A DNA stretch of 64,000 bases, taken from positions 434,001 to 498,000 of the forward strand of contig NZ_WBXM01000001.1 of NCBI RefSeq assembly GCF_033042135.1, in the 5' to 3' direction. The position numbers were made by a program, and so were the translations under genes. This stretch comes from Haloechinothrix sp033042135. Lineage in GTDB: Bacteria > Actinomycetota > Actinomycetes > Mycobacteriales > Pseudonocardiaceae. The notes under the pieces are model-generated. The model ran no database searches. It saw nothing but the letters and a program-made list of their open reading frames with translations, and had not been told where the DNA came from. Of this stretch, positions 8,133 to 15,835 are shown in pieces (the stretch's first letter is position 1; each line of letters opens with the position of its first letter).

Positions 8133-8894
8133 TCACGCGATGTCGCGGCGCACCGACAGCCAGCTTCCCAGCGCGCAGAAGACCAGCGCGTAGCCGGCCA
8201 GCAGCAGACCGCCCTGCCACGGCTGCACGTGCTCGATCACCGGGTCGGTTGTGGCAGTGAGCGCCTCGCTTGCCCCACCAGGGGAGTACGGGTAGTAGTC
8301 GCGCACCACCGGCAGACCCCGCACGAACGCCTCGATGACGAACAGGTACACCAGCGCCCCGACCACCGCGGCGATCTGGTTTCTCACCAGCGCGCCGATA
8401 CCGACCCCCAGCAGCGTGTACAGCGCGACGGCCGCGATCACTCCGGCCATGGTGCCTGGTACGCCGTGCTGGGTCAGCGAGAGCTCGGTGTCGATCGCCG
8501 CGAGCCACGGTGCGGCGATCGCGATCGCGACGAGCAGGGTCAGTGCGCCGAACACGACACCGACCACCGCGTAGGCGACCAGCTTGGCCGCGATGACCCG
8601 GTCCCGTCGCGGGGTGGCCAGGAAGGTCGGGGTGGCGGTCTGGTGGCGGAACTCGCCGGTCACCGCGATGATCCCGAGCAGCAGCGCGAAGGTGCTCGCC
8701 CCGGTGGCCGTGGCGAACAGGTTGCGCTGTCCCTCTGGGGTCGACACGGGCGGGTTGGGATTCTCGGCCATCCCGTCGAGGCCGATAGTGATCGCCAGGA
8801 ACGCGCTCGCCAGCGCCAAGCCGCCGAGCGTCAACCCCAGCCACAGCTTGGTGGTGAACAGTTTGTCGAACTCGGCCCTGACCAGTCGGATCAT
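8133..8894 (-). CDS. ABC-2 type transporter permease
   Basis: 253 aa with about six membrane segments. Seen: MIRLVRAEFDKLFTTKLW at the N-terminus, the classic ABC-2 permease opening; a large loop with DGMAENPNPPVSTPEG; FRHQTATPTFLATPRRDRVIAAK, the cytoplasmic coupling segment; and a C-terminal GGLLLAGYALVFCALGSW. Its start overlaps the stop of the ATPase gene by 4 bases, so the two are translationally coupled. Known: such two-gene ABC-2 systems export drugs, antibiotics or lipids. The substrate is unknown. Confidence 0.9.
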   Translation of the reverse strand: MIRLVRAEFDKLFTTKLWLGLTLGGLALASAFLAITIGLDGMAENPNPPVSTPEGQRNLFATATGASTFALLLGIIAVTGEFRHQTATPTFLATPRRDRVIAAKLVAYAVVGVVFGALTLLVAIAIAAPWLAAIDTELSLTQHGVPGTMAGVIAAVALYTLLGVGIGALVRNQIAAVVGALVYLFVIEAFVRGLPVVRDYYPYSPGGASEALTATTDPVIEHVQPWQGGLLLAGYALVFCALGSWLSVRRDIA

Positions 8895-9889
8895 GGCTGA
8901 CCTCCCGCCTGGCTCGGGGCAGGCTCCGCGTCACCAGTACCGGTGCCGGTATCTCCGGCTTCGTTCTCGGTAAGCGTGAAGAAGATCTGCTCGAGGTCGC
9001 TGGCCTCGGCGGTCAGCTCGTGCAGCTCCACACCGTTAGTGAACGCGAGGTGCCCGACGGTGGCCGTGTCCACCCCGGTCACCCGGAGCCGTTCGCCGTC
9101 GAGTCGCTCGACGGCGGCGTGGGCATCAAGGGCGTTCGCCAGCCGCTCGGCCTCGGGGCTGCTCACCCGCACCGCGTGCCGGTGCTCCCTGGCGAGCTCG
9201 GCCAGTTGCCCCTGCTTGACCAGCCTGCCGCGATTGATAATCACCACGTCGTCGGCGATCTGCTGCATCTCCCGCAGCAGGTGACTGGATACCAGCACGG
9301 TTCGGCCCTGCTCGGCGAGTTGCCGGAGCAACTGCCGCATCCACGCGATGCCCTCCGGGTCGAGCCCGTTGGCAGGTTCGTCCAGGATCAGTACCGGCGG
9401 GTCGCCGAGCAGGGCCGCGGCCAGCCCGAGTCGCTGCCGCATGCCGAGCGAGTACTGCCCGGCCTTGCGCCCTGCCGCGGCGGCGAGTCCCACCAGCTCG
9501 AGTACCTCGTCGGCACGTGAGTGTGCGATGCCCGCCGCCCGGCAGTACACCCGGAGGTGATCGCGGCCGGTGCGCCGCGGGTGGAAGCTGGAGGCTTCCA
9601 GCATCGCACCGACCGTGTGGGTGGGTGCTGCCAGCTCGGCGTAGCGGCTGCCGCCGATGGTCGCGGTGCCGTCGCTCGGGCTGATCAACCCGAGCAGGCA
9701 GCGCAGCGTCGTGGTCTTGCCCGCGCCGTTCGGCCCGAGGAATCCGGTCACAGTGCCGGGCTCCACGGTGAAGCTCAGCTCGTTCACGGCCTTCACCCTG
9801 CCGAAGACCTTGGTGAGGCCGGATACCTCGACACGGTGCCCCGCAGTAGGCGCAGCGGAAGTAGTGGACGCACTGGCCGCTGTCGTCAC
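8891..9889 (-). CDS. ABC transporter ATP-binding protein
   Basis: 332 aa, GTG start at 9889. Seen: Walker A GPNGAGKT, signature YSLGMRQRLGLA, Walker B PVLILDEPANGLDPEG and the H-loop VLVSSHLL. An extra C-terminal domain (about residue 225 on) of the kind seen in bacitracin/drug-type exporters is followed by a low-complexity tail (GTGTGDAEPAPS). It couples ATP hydrolysis to the permease encoded downstream with a 4-base overlap. It lies 49 bases after the small membrane protein gene that starts at 10493, so the minus-strand unit probably begins there. Confidence 0.93.
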   Translation of the reverse strand: MTTAASASTTSAAPTAGHRVEVSGLTKVFGRVKAVNELSFTVEPGTVTGFLGPNGAGKTTTLRCLLGLISPSDGTATIGGSRYAELAAPTHTVGAMLEASSFHPRRTGRDHLRVYCRAAGIAHSRADEVLELVGLAAAAGRKAGQYSLGMRQRLGLAAALLGDPPVLILDEPANGLDPEGIAWMRQLLRQLAEQGRTVLVSSHLLREMQQIADDVVIINRGRLVKQGQLAELAREHRHAVRVSSPEAERLANALDAHAAVERLDGERLRVTGVDTATVGHLAFTNGVELHELTAEASDLEQIFFTLTENEAGDTGTGTGDAEPAPSQAGGQP

Positions 9890-9938
9890 AGCACCCCCAG
9901 TTCCTGTGTTCGGTTCCGTTGTCCCGTTCCTCCCGGTT

Positions 9939-10493
9939 TCAGCTGTACCGGAAGTAATCGTTGGCGTCGGTCCGGTACATGAACACGATCGCCACGATGG
10001 TCACCGCGAGCTGGGCGAGCGACATGACACCGATCAGCGATCCGAGGAACCCGATCGCGAAATAAACCTGCAGCGTGATCAACCCGAACAGCCCGAACAG
10101 CAGCCCGAGGCCGCCAAGCACGGTGAGCACGATGCGAGCCCAGTTCGCGCCACCGCGCATCAGGTAGGCGAACACCGCGAAGATCGCCGCGAGTACCAGG
10201 GTCAGGATCAGGCCGGCCGTCTCGCCAGCCCCGGCGGCGCCTTCCATGGCGAATCCCTCCGGCGCCCCCAGCTCGTCCATCAGGTCCTCGCTCACCAAGG
10301 GGGTCAGCAGCGTCTGGACGACCACCAGTGCCACGCCAACCAGCCACGCCGTGAACGCGGTGTCCACCGATTTCGGGCGCGGCAGAGCCTGGTACTCGCC
10401 GGGGTTGGCCTGCGGTGCAGGCGGCAGGTCGGGCCGTTGGTGCTGCTGGTTCCAGGGGTCCTGTGGATCCTGCGGGTCTCGCGGAGTGGTCAT
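9939..10493 (-). CDS. Hypothetical membrane protein with proline/glutamine-rich N-terminus
   Basis: 184 aa. ATG 10493 (MTTPRDPQDPQDP) is preferred over an in-frame start seven codons upstream. Seen: a 45-residue hydrophilic Pro/Gln/Asp-rich N-terminus, then four probable membrane helices, including TAFTAWLVGVALVVVQTLL and AGLILTLVLAAIFAVFAYL, ending in YRTDANDYFRYS. No enzymatic motif is visible. This arrangement is common among uncharacterised actinobacterial envelope proteins. It precedes the ABC exporter genes on the same strand and may be co-expressed with them. Confidence 0.78.
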   Translation of the reverse strand: MTTPRDPQDPQDPWNQQHQRPDLPPAPQANPGEYQALPRPKSVDTAFTAWLVGVALVVVQTLLTPLVSEDLMDELGAPEGFAMEGAAGAGETAGLILTLVLAAIFAVFAYLMRGGANWARIVLTVLGGLGLLFGLFGLITLQVYFAIGFLGSLIGVMSLAQLAVTIVAIVFMYRTDANDYFRYS

Positions 10494-10797
10494 ACCGCGC
10501 AATCTAGTCCACACTCCGGTGGCCGCGCAGTCGTTTCGCGAGATCCGTCGTCCCAGGGTGACGGTCCGGAGCCGACCGGTAACGGGGCGAGCCAGGCATC
10601 CCGGGGTGGTCGGGTGGCGCGGCCGGGATCTTGATTAGTCCCGAACGGTTAATCGTGCCAGTAGGTCTTGTACGCGGCTCTCGGAGGGAGGACCCTCGTA
10701 GTGTGATGGCGGCCACGATCTGGGTGGCCTGCTGATTCCGACCCGACGAGCTCGATCCGGCCCGCCGGGCGTTGCCGAGTGAAGGAGTTGGAGGCCC
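10494..10797. promoter_or_regulatory. Divergent control region upstream of coxS
   Basis: About 300 bases without a gene, between the minus-strand membrane protein gene and coxS. Seen: a short inverted repeat gatta (10633-10637) and taatc (10650-10654) around a 12-base centre, in an otherwise high-GC stretch, and a ribosome site gaaggagttggagg just before ATG 10798. Inferred: the cox promoter lies here and the repeat may be an operator. No further structure was recognised. Confidence 0.45.
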
Positions 10798-11340
10798 ATG
10801 CGCATCACCGTCACCGTTGATGGAACCCAGTACACGGACGAGGTCGAGCCGCGGGTGTTGCTCGTCCAGTACCTGCGTGAGCGGCTCGGCAAGGTCGGCA
10901 CCGTCGTCGGTTGCGACACCAGCAACTGCGGTGCGTGCACCGTCCACATGGATGGGCACAGTGTGAAGTCCTGCTCGGTGCTCGCCGTTCAGGCGGACGG
11001 CAGCGAGATCACCACGATCGAGGGGCTTGCCCGTGATGGCCGGATGCATCCCGTGCAGGAAGCATTCCACGACAACCACGCTCTGCAATGCGGTTTCTGT
11101 ACTCCGGGGATGATCATGCAGTCGATCGACCTGCTCGCCGAGAACGGCGACCCGGACGAGGAGACCGTGCGCGAGGGCCTGGAAGGCAACCTCTGCCGCT
11201 GCACCGGATACCAGAACATCGTGCGCGCGGTGCGCGACGCGGCGCACCGGATGCGGCCCGGCGCGGGCCCCGAGGCCGAGCGGGTGGCCGACGAGACCGC
11301 GATGACCAGCGAGACACGGGCGGAGGTACGGCACTCATGA
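10798..11340 (+). CDS. coxS: Molybdenum hydroxylase [2Fe-2S] subunit, CoxS-like
   Basis: 180 aa. Seen: plant-type [2Fe-2S] motif GCDTSNCGACTV with cysteines 39, 44, 47 and 59, and the second cluster motif with cysteines 98, 101, 133 and 135 (CGFC and CRC). These eight cysteines are the full set of the CO dehydrogenase/xanthine dehydrogenase small subunit, which passes electrons from the molybdenum site to FAD. The C-terminal 25 residues are a less conserved tail. ATG 10798 has a good ribosome site (gaaggag). The stop overlaps the coxL start as ATGA, indicating tight stoichiometric coupling. Confidence 0.93.
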   Translation: MRITVTVDGTQYTDEVEPRVLLVQYLRERLGKVGTVVGCDTSNCGACTVHMDGHSVKSCSVLAVQADGSEITTIEGLARDGRMHPVQEAFHDNHALQCGFCTPGMIMQSIDLLAENGDPDEETVREGLEGNLCRCTGYQNIVRAVRDAAHRMRPGAGPEAERVADETAMTSETRAEVRHS

Positions 11341-13715
11341 CCGCGACCGCCGACTCTCGAATGGGAGGTGAGGTCGGGCAAGCGCGGCTCCGTAAGGAGG
11401 ACGCGCGGTTGATCACCGGGCGTACCCGGTGGACCGACAACATCACCCTCCCCGGAATGATGCACATGGCGATCCTGCGTAGCCCGATGGCGCACGCACG
11501 GATCGCGCGGATCGACGCCAGCGCGGCGCGGGAGATGTCCGGGGTCGAAGCCGTGGTCACCGGCGCCGACCTCGCCGACGAGCAGGGCAGCCTGCCGTGC
11601 GCGTGGCCGATCACCGAGGACATGAAGGCGCCGAACGCGCCGTCGATGGCTGTCGACGGGGTGAACTTCGCCGGTGAAGCGGTGGCCGCCGTCGTGGCAC
11701 GGTCGGCGGCCGAGGCCTACGACGCGCTCGAAGCGATCGAGGTCGACTACGAGGATCTTCCTGTGGTGCTTGACATGGAGCAGGCGCTGGCCGACGGGGC
11801 TGACCTGGTGCACCCGGACCTGGGCAGCAATGCCAGTGCCACCTGGGAGTTCGACTCGGCTGCCGCCGGAACCGGCGGCAGCGCGGACGAGGCGATCTCC
11901 GGCGCCGAGGTGGTCGTGGAACGGACGTTCCGCCAGCAGCGGCTCATCCCGGCTTTCATGGAGCCGCGCTCGGTGGTCGTCGACCCCACCGGGGAGCAGA
12001 CCACGATGTGGTCGGCCACTCAGGTGCCGCACATCCTGCGCGTGATGCTCGCGATGACCACCGGAGTTCCCGAGCACAAGGTCCGGGTCATCGCCCCCGA
12101 TGTCGGCGGCGGCTTCGGCGGCAAGCTCCAGGTCACGCCCGAGGAAGTGATGACGTTCCTGATCGCGCGCAAGCTGGGTAGGCCGGTGAAGTACACCGAA
12201 TCGCGTTCGGAGTCGCTGACCTCGGCGCATCACGGCCGTGACCAGATCCAGCACCTCACCATCGCGGCGCGGCGGGACGGCACGGTCACCGGTCTGAAGG
12301 TGAAGCTGTACGCCGATATGGGCGCGTACCTTCGGCTGGTCACGCCCGGCGTGCCGATCCTCGGCGCGTTCATGTTCAACGCCATCTACAAGATCCCGGC
12401 GTACCACTTCTCCTGCACCAACGTGTTCACCAACAAGACACCGACCGACGCCTACCGCGGCGCGGGCAGGCCGGAGGCCACGTTCGCGATCGAGCGGATG
12501 ATGGACGAGCTGGCCGCCGAGCTGGGCATGGATCCGATGGCGGTGCGGGAGCGCAACTGGATCGCCCACGACGAGTTCCCGTACACCACGGTATCCACGC
12601 TTACCTACGACTCGGGCAACTACGAGGCGGCCACCGAGCGCGCCAAGGAGCTGTTCGGCTACGACGCGCTGCGGGCCGAGCAGGCCGAGCGGCGGCGGCG
12701 TGGTGACGCGGTGCAGCTCGGCATCGGTATCTCCACTTACACCGAGATGTGCGGGCTCGCGCCCTCCCGGGTGCTCGGCTCGCTGTCCTACGGCGCGGGC
12801 GGCTGGGAGCACGGCGCGATCCGGATGCTGCCCACCGGCAAGGTCGAGGTGATCACCGGCAGCTCCCCGCATGGTCAGGGGCACGAGACGGCGTGGAGCC
12901 AGATCGTCGCCGATCGGCTCGGGGTGCCGTTCGAGCACATCGAGATCCTGCACGGGGACACCCAGTCCTCGCCGAAAGGTATGGACACGTACGGTTCGCG
13001 GTCGTTGACCGTGGGTGCCATGGCTGTGCTGCAGGCGGCGGACAAGGTGATCGCCAAGGCACGCAAGGTCGCCGCGCACATGATGGAATGTGCCGAGGAC
13101 GACGTGGAGTTCGCCGACGGTCGGTTCACCGTGCGGGGCACCGGCACCGCCACCACCATCCAGGAAGTGGCGCAGGCGGTGTTCGCCGCGCACGACCTGC
13201 CCGAGGGAGTGGAGCCGTCGCTGGACTCGGAGGCGACGTTCGACCCGGAGAACTTCTCCTTCCCACACGGCACCCACCTGTGCGCGGCCGAAGTGGACAC
13301 CGAGACCGGCCGGGTACGGCTGCGCTCGTACGTCTGTGTCGACGACGTGGGCAACGTGGTCAACCCGATGATCGTGGAGGGGCAGGTTCAGGGCGGCCTG
13401 GCGCAGGGTATCGCCCAGGCACTGTTCGAGGAAGCCACCTACGACGAGTCGGGAACGCTGGCCAGCGGGACGCTGGCGGATTACCTGGTGCCGTCGGCGG
13501 CCGACCTGCCGTCGTTTATCACCGACCGCACCGAGACACCGGCAACGACCAACCCGCTCGGCGTCAAGGGGGTCGGTGAGGCGGGCACCATCGCCTCCAC
13601 CCCGGCCGTTGTGAACGCCATTGTGGACGCAGTGCGACACAGGGGTGTTACCGACATCCAGATGCCGTGCACCCCGATGCGGGTATGGCAGGCCATCCAC
13701 GGAGGTGAGCGATGA
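11337..13715 (+). CDS. coxL: Molybdenum hydroxylase large subunit, CoxL-like, form II
   Basis: 792 aa, ATG 11337 overlapping the coxS stop. Seen: molybdopterin-binding segments GGGFGGK, AYRGAGRPEA and GQGHETAWSQI, and the C-terminal GVKGVGEAGT with the glutamate expected to act as catalytic base. The active-site loop reads AYRGAGR at residues 372-378. Known: form I CO dehydrogenases carry AYxCSFR with the copper-binding cysteine, whereas form II (CODH-like) enzymes carry AYRGAGR. So the cysteine that binds copper in true CO dehydrogenase is absent. Inferred: an aerobic molybdenum hydroxylase oxidising a carbonyl or heterocyclic substrate, with CO oxidation unproven. The gene order S-L-M also fits form II. 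Confidence 0.92.
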   Translation: MTATADSRMGGEVGQARLRKEDARLITGRTRWTDNITLPGMMHMAILRSPMAHARIARIDASAAREMSGVEAVVTGADLADEQGSLPCAWPITEDMKAPNAPSMAVDGVNFAGEAVAAVVARSAAEAYDALEAIEVDYEDLPVVLDMEQALADGADLVHPDLGSNASATWEFDSAAAGTGGSADEAISGAEVVVERTFRQQRLIPAFMEPRSVVVDPTGEQTTMWSATQVPHILRVMLAMTTGVPEHKVRVIAPDVGGGFGGKLQVTPEEVMTFLIARKLGRPVKYTESRSESLTSAHHGRDQIQHLTIAARRDGTVTGLKVKLYADMGAYLRLVTPGVPILGAFMFNAIYKIPAYHFSCTNVFTNKTPTDAYRGAGRPEATFAIERMMDELAAELGMDPMAVRERNWIAHDEFPYTTVSTLTYDSGNYEAATERAKELFGYDALRAEQAERRRRGDAVQLGIGISTYTEMCGLAPSRVLGSLSYGAGGWEHGAIRMLPTGKVEVITGSSPHGQGHETAWSQIVADRLGVPFEHIEILHGDTQSSPKGMDTYGSRSLTVGAMAVLQAADKVIAKARKVAAHMMECAEDDVEFADGRFTVRGTGTATTIQEVAQAVFAAHDLPEGVEPSLDSEATFDPENFSFPHGTHLCAAEVDTETGRVRLRSYVCVDDVGNVVNPMIVEGQVQGGLAQGIAQALFEEATYDESGTLASGTLADYLVPSAADLPSFITDRTETPATTNPLGVKGVGEAGTIASTPAVVNAIVDAVRHRGVTDIQMPCTPMRVWQAIHGGER

Positions 13716-14566
13716 TCCCGGCAGCGTTCGACTACGAGGCGCCGACCACGGTCGACGAGGCAGTGCGGATCCTGGCCGAATCCGACGACGAAGTCTCCAT
13801 CCTGGCTGGCGGGCACAGCCTGCTTCCGGTGCTGCGGATGCGCCTGGCAGCGCCTGCCAAGCTGGTCGATCTGGGCAGGATCAGCGAGCTGCGTGGTGTC
13901 CGCGAAGACGGTGGCATGCTCGTCATCGGGGCGATGACCACCCACTACGAGGTGCAACGTGATCCGCTGATCGGCGAGCACGCCAAGCTGCTCGTGATGG
14001 CCACTGACACGGTGGCCGACCCGCAGGTGCGGCATCGCGGCACCTTCGGCGGGTCGCTGGCGCACGCGGACCCGGCAGGTGACCTGGCCGCACCGGTGCT
14101 GGCGCTGGACGCTGAGATGGTCGTCGCTGGGCCGCGGGGCAGGCGGACGATTCCGGCCGCGGAGTTCTTCGTGGACTACTTCACCACGGCGATGGCCGCC
14201 GACGAACTGCTGTGCGAGGTTCGGGTACCGAAGTACACCGGTTGGCACGCCCACTACGAGAAGTTCAACCGCGTCGCTCAGGCGTGGTCGATCGTGGGGG
14301 TGGCCGCCGCGGTGCGTACCGAGGGCCACATGATCGCCGAAGCCCGCGTGGGGCTGACGAACATGTCCTCGGTTCCGGTGCGGGCACGCGCTGTCGAGCA
14401 GGCACTCGTCGGGCGGGAGGCCACTCCGGAGGCGATCAGGGACGCCGCCGAGCACGCGGTGGAAGGCACCAGCCCTACGGCGGATGCCAATGCCGATGTC
14501 GCCTACCGCAGGCACCTCGCCAAGGTGCTCACCTCCCGCGCGATCAGCGCGGCGGCAGGTAGCTGA
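13712..14566 (+). CDS. coxM: Molybdenum hydroxylase FAD subunit, CoxM-like
   Basis: 284 aa, starting ATGA over the coxL stop. Seen: the FAD-binding motifs AGGHSLLPVLRMRLA near residue 35 and TFGGSLAHADPAGDL near residue 115, then the CO-dehydrogenase flavoprotein C-terminal domain (KFNRVAQAWSIVGVAAAV). Known: this subunit receives electrons from the iron-sulfur subunit and passes them to quinone or another acceptor. With coxS and coxL it makes a complete (LMS)2-type enzyme. The length is normal. A strong inverted repeat follows directly after the gene. Confidence 0.93.
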   Translation: MIPAAFDYEAPTTVDEAVRILAESDDEVSILAGGHSLLPVLRMRLAAPAKLVDLGRISELRGVREDGGMLVIGAMTTHYEVQRDPLIGEHAKLLVMATDTVADPQVRHRGTFGGSLAHADPAGDLAAPVLALDAEMVVAGPRGRRTIPAAEFFVDYFTTAMAADELLCEVRVPKYTGWHAHYEKFNRVAQAWSIVGVAAAVRTEGHMIAEARVGLTNMSSVPVRARAVEQALVGREATPEAIRDAAEHAVEGTSPTADANADVAYRRHLAKVLTSRAISAAAGS

Positions 14567-14571
14567 CTCGA

Positions 14572-14630
14572 GGGGAGCTGAACGTGACGTCCGTGCCGTC
14601 TAGAGCGCTGAATGTCACGTTCAGCTCCCC
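14572..14630. repeat. 17-bp perfect inverted repeat between coxM and the CoxG-like gene
   Basis: Left arm ggggagctgaacgtgac (14572-14588) and right arm gtcacgttcagctcccc (14614-14630) are exact reverse complements around a 25-base centre containing tctaga. No T-run follows, so a simple intrinsic terminator is unlikely. It may attenuate transcription into the next gene, protect the upstream mRNA end, or be a copy of a dispersed REP-like element. No second copy was noticed in this window by eye. Confidence 0.8.
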
Positions 14631-14656
14631 CACCCACGCAGGAAGGAGGGCCGCCT

Positions 14657-15358
14657 GTGCGGCTTGACCACGAGTTCACCGTGCCCGCGCCGGTCGACGA
14701 GGTTTGGCAGGCGCTGCTCGATCCAGAGCGGGTGGCACCGTGCATGCCGGGGGCCACGCTCACCGGCGTCGACGGTGACGAGTTCAGCGCGACCATGAAG
14801 GTCAAGCTGGGACCGGTCTCGCTGCAGTACAAGGGCACGGGTGCGTTCACGGACAAAGACGAGGCAGCACGGCGGCTCGTGATCAAAGCCTCCGGCAAGG
14901 ACACCCGTGGCGCGGGCACCGCCTCGGCCGAGGTCGCCGTGACCCTCACCGAGGGCAGTGACGTTGACGGCGAGACCAGGGGCACCGTCGCCACCGATCT
15001 GACCGTCACCGGCAGGCCCGCCCAGTTCGGCCGCGGCATGATCTCCGAGGTCGGCGGCAGGTTGCTCGGTGACTTCGCGGACTGCCTCGGGCAACGCCTC
15101 GGCGGCGCCTCCGAGGGACCCGGCACCGCGACCGGCTCACACGGCGGCGCCGCGGGCGCTGTCGGCAGTGGCGCCGCCGGCGCGTCCCATGCCGCTGGGC
15201 AGGCGGGCGGCGGGCAGGACGAGACCGAGCCGATCAACCTGCTGGAGGTCGCCGGCACCCCGGTGCTCAAGCGTGCGCTGCCGGCGCTGGCCGTCCTCGT
15301 GGTGGCTGCCGCGGTGGGGCTGGCGGTCGCCTGGATCGTGCGTTCCCGGCGCGAGTGA
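14657..15358 (+). CDS. CoxG/SRPBCC family protein with C-terminal membrane anchor
   Basis: 233 aa from GTG 14657, which follows the ribosome site ggaaggagg. An upstream ATG at 14612 would begin within the right arm of the inverted repeat. Seen: N-terminal START-like (SRPBCC) domain, residues about 1-150, with FTVPAPVDEVWQALLDPERVAPCMPGA cut across its usual positions and the end MISEVGGRLLGDFADCL. A Gly/Ala-rich linker follows, and one C-terminal membrane helix (ALAVLVVAAAVGLAVAWIV) ends in RSRRE. Known: CoxG helps recruit CO dehydrogenase to the membrane. Inferred: it tethers the CoxSLM enzyme. Probably in the same operon. Confidence 0.88.
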   Translation: MRLDHEFTVPAPVDEVWQALLDPERVAPCMPGATLTGVDGDEFSATMKVKLGPVSLQYKGTGAFTDKDEAARRLVIKASGKDTRGAGTASAEVAVTLTEGSDVDGETRGTVATDLTVTGRPAQFGRGMISEVGGRLLGDFADCLGQRLGGASEGPGTATGSHGGAAGAVGSGAAGASHAAGQAGGGQDETEPINLLEVAGTPVLKRALPALAVLVVAAAVGLAVAWIVRSRRE

Positions 15359-15504
15359 CACGCGCCACGCAGGGGTGGCACGCTCGCGTGACGTGCGCGG
15401 CCGGGTGTGTCCCAACCAACGAATGGCGGGATCGCGGTGGACTGCGTTGTGGTGAGCGCGTAAGTTAGTGATCGACCACAACTGGATACCAGGGCCGTAC
15501 GAGC

Positions 15505-15730
15505 CGGAGCGGGAGAGTTCTCGCCGATCAGGCGGGGCGCCGAAGGAGCAAGTTTCCCCACCAAACTCTCAGGCACCCGATACCGCTTCGGGCCAGGCCA
15601 CTCTGGAAAGCAGGCGCGTCGCGCGCCTCACCCACGGTGCAAGCCTCGACGGCGTGATCCGTACCGGCCATGCCGGGTAGCGGCGCCGCAGGTGAAGCTC
15701 TCAGGTTCATGACAGAGGGGGAGTTCCGCA
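15505..15730 (+). ncRNA. Tandem glycine riboswitch
   Basis: Two successive glycine aptamers precede gcvT. Seen in the first: gcgggagag near 15509, ggcgccgaaggagcaa near 15535-15552, aaactctcaggca near 15563, and the closing ctctgga near 15601. Seen in the second: gcgccgcaggtgaagctctcaggttcatgacagag from about 15682, split over the same conserved blocks. Known: tandem glycine riboswitches sense excess glycine and usually switch on glycine-cleavage genes. Here the next genes are a 22-codon leader ORF and gcvT. The exact ends are estimated from the conserved cores. The bases between the CoxG-like gene and the riboswitch hold nothing else recognised. Confidence 0.92.
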
Positions 15731-15755
15731 CAGCACGGACTGAAGGGAGCTCCCT

Positions 15756-15824
15756 ATGCGCATTCTCGGAAACCGTCTCAGCTTGGTCCGCGACCTGGCT
15801 CATCGTTTGTCATCGCCCCGTTGA
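15756..15824 (+). CDS. 22-codon leader ORF between glycine riboswitch and gcvT
   Basis: ATG 15756 to TGA 15822-15824 encodes MRILGNRLSLVRDLAHRLSS plus PR. It has a plausible ribosome site aaggga just upstream, itself within the palindrome agggagctccct (15744-15755). The TGA abuts and partly overlaps the gaggagg that serves gcvT (GTG 15836). Inferred: either a coupling peptide that brings ribosomes to gcvT or part of the expression platform of the riboswitch, with the palindrome able to hide its ribosome site. It may also be chance. No glycine-rich run is present (one Gly codon). Confidence 0.45.
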   Translation: MRILGNRLSLVRDLAHRLSSPR

Positions 15825-15835
15825 GGAGGTCTGGC

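Noticed and set aside
10989..13700. Open frame of 903 codons on the minus strand opposite coxS/coxL
   Set aside because: It is antisense to clearly coding molybdenum-hydroxylase genes. High GC leaves long stop-free frames; its composition is His/Arg/Gly-rich with no recognisable family.
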